From: Poa pratensis
Taxonomy: Eukaryota; Streptophyta; Magnoliopsida; Poales; Poaceae
Direction of reading: 5' to 3'
NCBI GenBank assembly: GCA_947311845.1
Contig: CAMZMU010000041.1
Location: 138,470,687-138,534,686, forward strand
Length of the DNA stretch: 64,000 nt
In this document: piece after piece, positions 60,800 through 64,000 of the stretch
Numbering within the stretch: the first letter of the stretch is position 1
Layout: the number at the start of each line of letters is the position of its first letter
Translations under genes and position numbers: made by a program
Notes under the pieces: model-generated
Seen by the model: the letters and a program-made list of their open reading frames with translations, nothing else
What the model was told of the DNA's origin: nothing
Databases searched by the model: none

Positions 60800-60814
60800 C
60801 TGGGCTATTCGCCC
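60800..60814 (-). repeat. MULE right TIR
   Basis: CTGGGCTATTCGCCC on the plus strand. It is directly followed by the target duplication. Confidence 0.88.
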
Positions 60815-60824
60815 AGAGGAAATT

Positions 60825-61205
60825 GCATAAATCTTGTAAATGTGAGATGTCTCTTTTTTGCAAAAATCTTCTCGTGTCATGTTTCTTGCACTCACAAACC
60901 CTGTTTTTTTGTATCCTCTCTGCAATAGTTTACTTGGGAAACCAGTAGATAGCTTGGTATGTAGGCTCTCTCAAACATACATGCATATTGAATTCTTGGA
61001 AATTAATAAGGATAATTACAAACAAGAAACTGTTAGCTGCGATGTTGTGATATTGGTGCAACGAGTGGGGAAATTTATTCTATGTTCAGTTTTTCGCAAT
61101 ATTCAAACTCTGTTCGTCTCTTTAATGAGCTGCTGTTATCTGTTTCAGAGAATAATAGGTGGAAAGCTAGATAGGGAGTTTGCTAGATCCATCTATTGTA
61201 TTAAC
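60825..61205. other. Intron-like DNA right of the MULE, with duplicated block copy 1
   Basis: Non-coding. The block 61015-61195 (GATGTTGTGATATTGGTGCA, CAGTTTTTCGC, AATAATAGGTGG, AAGCTAGATAG) recurs at 62045-62195. Confidence 0.7.
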
Positions 61206-61223
61206 AGAACTTTTTCCTTAATG

Positions 61224-61862
61224 GAGCGTCTCCTTTCCCCATCCACAGTAACGAAAGGCGATTTTTGGATCCTCCGTCTCGCGCCACCGCATCGCCGTCG
61301 ATCCGCTCGATTCCCCGCCCTCCGGCGGCCGCTCCGGCAGCGGGAGGACGGGGAATCGACGGATCTGTGCATATGTATGTAGGTGTGAGTTGGGTTGCTG
61401 CCGGCGTCGCCATGGAGGAGGAGGCGGGGCCGGTGGTGCTTTTGCAGGTGGAGGTCTTCCTCTACGGCGGCGGTGCTCCACGGAGATCTGGCGTTGTTCT
61501 TCCGCCGCACCCGCGTTCGCAGCTCTGCGGAGTTGCCGTGCGCGGTTTCCCCTTCGCCGGATGCCACGGGACGGCGGATCTGGCGTCGACGATGTCTGTG
61601 TAGGTGGCTGATGGAGTTCAGTTCGACGACGACGACGTCCGCTGGTGTAGGTCCTCTGTGGCCGACGATCGGCGACTTCCCGTCCGCTCGGGGATGCTCT
61701 CGTTCCAAGGCAAGGAGAGCAGGAGCGGCGGCGCGCCACCGACGGCGCCAAGGACGAAGACGGAGTCGAGTTGCAGTAAGGGTTGGACTGTAATTTTGAT
61801 CTTTCTGGGGACCTTTCTGTAATTGCTGAACTTCTTTTCAGCCCTTGTACTCGCGAAAAAAA
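61224..61862 (+). mobile_element. Poly(A) retroposon, 0.64 kb
   Basis: A GC-rich insert ends GTACTCGCGAAAAAAAA and is flanked by the duplication AGAACTTTT(T)CCTTAATG (61206-61223 and 61863-61879; one T differs). The tail and long duplication indicate LINE-driven retrotransposition. No RT domain is present. It could be a 5'-truncated LINE tail or a SINE-like or processed sequence. Several frames are open because of its GC content, and none is supported. Confidence 0.82.
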
Positions 61863-61885
61863 AGAACTTTTCCTTAATGATTTAG

Positions 61886-61948
61886 GTTAAGACAAGTGGC
61901 GATGATTGGAAGGCTCGACTGAAATCAAACGGTGCAAAAGCATTTCAG
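61886..61948 (+). pseudogene. Degenerate duplicate of the TPR exon
   Basis: It follows ATTTAG and reads VKTSGDDWKARLKSNGAKAF. Compared with 62499-62600 it lacks about 39 bp at the end, so the helix-forming part is lost. Its intron carries the poly(A) retroposon. Confidence 0.75.
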
Positions 61949-62498
61949 GTATTATCTTTCTTCAATCATTTCTGAAAGCGCTCTTACTGGAAAACTGTTA
62001 GAGAGTACTGTGGATATTTGCTAATACATCATTGGAACTGCAAGAAATTGTTGTATGCAATTTTGTGATATTGGAACAACAAGTGGGGAAATTTGTTCTG
62101 TTTCAGTTTTTCGCCATAATCAAACTCTACTGGTCTCTTCAGCGAGCTGCTGCTATCTGCTTCAAAGAATAATAGGTGGGAAGCTAGATAGATAGAGCAT
62201 TGTGGAGTTAAAATTATACTAGGTTGGAAAGCTAGATAGGCAATTTGCTAAATCCATCAGAGGTAATAGTGTAAAATACGGGAAGATTTGGAATCATTTC
62301 ATTAAAAGGCGGGTATATACTCTGCACATTGGTTCGTATTTCATGTCTCGGCATCTCCTGTTAGAATGTCGTCTTAGTTGTGCAGGCTAATGCGTCATCA
62401 GTTATTTATATTTGTTTGGCAACAAGACAGGTTATTCTGCCTTTCGACAGCTTTGCAGCATCTGTATTTCTTGACAGAACTTTTGCTTAATGATTTAG
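61949..62498. other. Duplicated intron block, copy 2
   Basis: 62045-62195 repeats 61015-61195. The remainder, to the acceptor at 62498, is AT-rich and non-coding. Confidence 0.65.
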
Positions 62499-62600
62499 GT
62501 TAAGACAAGTGACGATGGTAGGAAGGCTCGACTGAAATTAAATGGTGCAAAAGCAGTTGAGGGGAAGGACTATGCTGCTGCATCAAAATTCTATGCTGAG
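62499..62600 (+). pseudogene. TPR-type exon, probable 3' exon of the ankyrin gene
   Basis: ATTTAG acceptor, 34 codons in phase 0, GTACTA donor. It reads RKARLKLNGAKAVEGKDYAA, then ASKFYAE, the first helix pair of a tetratricopeptide repeat as found after ankyrin arrays in grass ANK-TPR proteins. The following exons are missing: LINE-D begins about 55 bp downstream. I infer that it belongs to the ankyrin gene at 49650; intervening C-terminal ankyrin exons were not found. Confidence 0.6.
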
Positions 62601-62654
62601 GTACTACCGTTGTTCAGTCATTTCTGAAAGTGCTCTTACTGAAAAACTATTTTT

Positions 62655-64000
62655 TGGCCGAGCACATCAAGGGAGGCCTCAATCTGCCTACGCTACCCAT
62701 GTCCAAAATATATGTGCAGGAAACAATGTCAAAGATGGCCGCGATTAGCGGAGGGCAGGTAGAGGCGACTCAAGGGCGATTCTGGGTTCTCGCCGGGGAT
62801 TTCAACGGCGACGACCAGGGATCGGACAACGGCGGAGAGGATGCGACCGGGGATGGCGAAGGTGAGACGCCTGGCTCTCATTTTCGATTTCTCCGCAGGA
62901 CCCCGTCGCCGGCGACTCAAACCGTGATGGCGGAACGACGATCCCGCGAGGACAAGCGAATCCTCCGCGAGCGGCGCAGAGGTACGCGGCGGGGACTTTG
63001 TTTCTTTCTTCTTCGGATCATTCGGAGGTAGTCGAGTTGCAGAAGACGGCTCGGCATATGCGTTTGCCCTTTGGCCGTACATCGAGGTTAAAGCTTCCTG
63101 TGATGCCTCCGACAGTCATGCGTGACGATGGAGATGGGTGCTGGGAGCTGGTCCGGCCTAGAAAATGTCGCCGCGCCGGGTCTGCGTCACCGGTGACGGA
63201 GAAGAAAGGCGGCGGTGGCGGATCGGGTTTTTCAAAATTCAAAAAACAAATCAACGGCCATGCGGGCCGAGTGATTACTCCGACGCGGGCCAGGTTTGAG
63301 AGCCCAGCATGCCATGCGGGTCAGCATATCGGGAATCAGACGAGAAAGGGACGGATTAATCTGAATCAATCAAGACGTAACTCGGCTACGCTAGGTTTTC
63401 CCAAAAACTTCTCGTTCTTGCGATAACCGCCGGCTATGGTGGGCAACGGAGGGGGAAGAGGAGGTGCTGGGGATGGCCGTGGTATCCCGCCTGGCCGCGG
63501 CTTCGGTGGAGGGTATCCACCAGGCCGGAACAACGGCGGACACGGCGGTGCGTCCCGGGGAGGAGCGGCAGACCGAGACAGCTACCACAATGGAGGATCT
63601 AGTGGGTCTGCTGGTTTTGGTGTTAATCGAAACTTCGAGGTTGGGGGTACGAACGGCACTGCGGGCCAAGCCGATCACCGGCAGTTCGGCAATGAGGGTT
63701 TCGGCAACTTCAGCGCCGGATCAGGGTTTGGTAATGGCGGAAACTTTCGCCAAAACAATTATAGCAGGCCACCTCAATATCGACCGGGCAGGTACGATGG
63801 AGGAAGAGGCTCCCGTCCTTCAGGAGGGCACTCGGGGCAGAACCTATGCAGGGAGATGGCGACTGGTTTCACCGACGATATGCTTGCTAAAATCGTCAGT
63901 CAGGTGACTGCAGCTCTTAGGCAGCGGGGGTTGGACCTGCGATCAATCCCTCGGTGCACCAAGCTCCTGCCGTGACGCAGCAAACATCTTCGGTTGCGGA
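62655..64000 (+). mobile_element. LINE-D, 5' part (runs off the window)
   Basis: Homology to the duplicated intron stops near 62652, and LINE-D sequence follows. ORF1 starts at 62735 (MAAISGGQVEATQGRFWVLA). It is closest to LINE-C: the same GRFW start, then RRSREDKRILRERRR, then the Gly-rich block from 63436 (MVGNGGGRGGAGDGRGIPPG). A frame change near 63010 and a stop at 63424 just before the Gly-rich block show it is also degenerate or has two short ORFs. The 3' end and target duplication lie outside. Confidence 0.85.
62735..63975 (+). pseudogene. LINE-D ORF1 (partial)
   Basis: Three frame segments: 62735-63031 (GRFW domain), about 63000-63424 (LPVMPPTVMRDDGDGCWELV, then a basic stretch) and 63436-63975 (Gly/Asn/Arg-rich, predicted disordered). 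The second and third are in the same frame, separated by one stop and four codons. Zinc knuckles would lie beyond the window. Confidence 0.8.

Larger units (their letters stand above)
53100..60814 (+). mobile_element. MULE carrying three genes (7.7 kb)
   Basis: The left end GGGCGTATAGCTCAG and the right end read inward GGGCGAATAGCCCAG form a 15-bp TIR with two mismatches. A perfect 10-bp duplication AGAGGAAATT flanks it (53090-53099 and 60815-60824). Subterminal words of the AATAGC type recur near both ends (left near 53164 and 53192; right near 60708, 60746 and 60775). Inside are a MULE transposase on the plus strand, an uncharacterised 133-residue gene, and a GRF zinc-finger gene on the minus strand. 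The element lies in what I infer to be an intron of the ankyrin/TPR gene. Confidence 0.9.

Overview
The window is nuclear DNA of a grass, most likely a large-genome Pooideae species such as a wheat or barley relative. Introns are GT-AG, coding stretches are GC-rich, and most of the sequence is transposable elements nested in one another: plant L1-type LINEs, Ty1/copia, hAT, Mutator (MULE), CACTA and Helitron. All calls come from reading the sequence; no database search was possible.

Layout, left to right. An intact intronless F-box gene (995-2128, minus) is followed by the 3' remnant of a LINE (about 2600-3483), a lone CACTA terminus ending at 5071, and a 764-bp non-autonomous hAT element (6085-6848, 8-bp TSD). 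Helitron 1 (7824-18869, minus) has swallowed a 7.8-kb LINE (LINE-A, exact 14-bp TSD) and a 426-bp palindromic Mutator-type MITE (exact 9-bp TSD). A hAT element with a broken BED/hATC transposase spans 19573-37983 (exact 8-bp TSD). Inside it sit a complete copia element (23303-29808, 5-bp TSD, PBS and PPT visible) and LINE-B, which is itself split by a 1.55-kb solo LTR (5-bp TSD). Helitron 2 (38117-49161, plus) shares its termini with Helitron 1 and holds LINE-C (12-bp TSD).

The right end is a host gene region. An ankyrin-repeat gene (seven exons, 49650-52695) belongs by inference with a TPR-type exon about 10 kb downstream (62499-62600). The two are separated by a 7.7-kb MULE (53100-60814) with 15-bp TIRs and a perfect 10-bp TSD, a locally duplicated intron/exon block, and a 0.64-kb poly(A) retroposon. 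LINE-D (from about 62655) begins just after the TPR exon and runs off the window.

The most interesting object is the MULE. Besides its transposase (MuDR-type DNA binding, D-D-E core, SWIM, CCHC) it carries two apparently intact genes: an uncharacterised 133-residue protein with its own TATA box, and a spliced GRF-type zinc-finger protein with a coiled coil and a C-terminal membrane segment, transcribed inward from the right end. The outer genes converge, as mudrA and mudrB do in maize MuDR. The transposase is disrupted by what looks like a one-base contraction of a C run, plus a further frame break near its C-terminus.

The four LINEs form a family. Three (A, C, D) start with a GRFW-containing ORF1 N-terminus. 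A and B couple ORF1 to ORF2 through an ATGA stop/start overlap. A, B and C share a 3' tail with a short TGCAT/ATGCA inverted repeat and a TTATCTAAAA-type end. All are mutationally dead.
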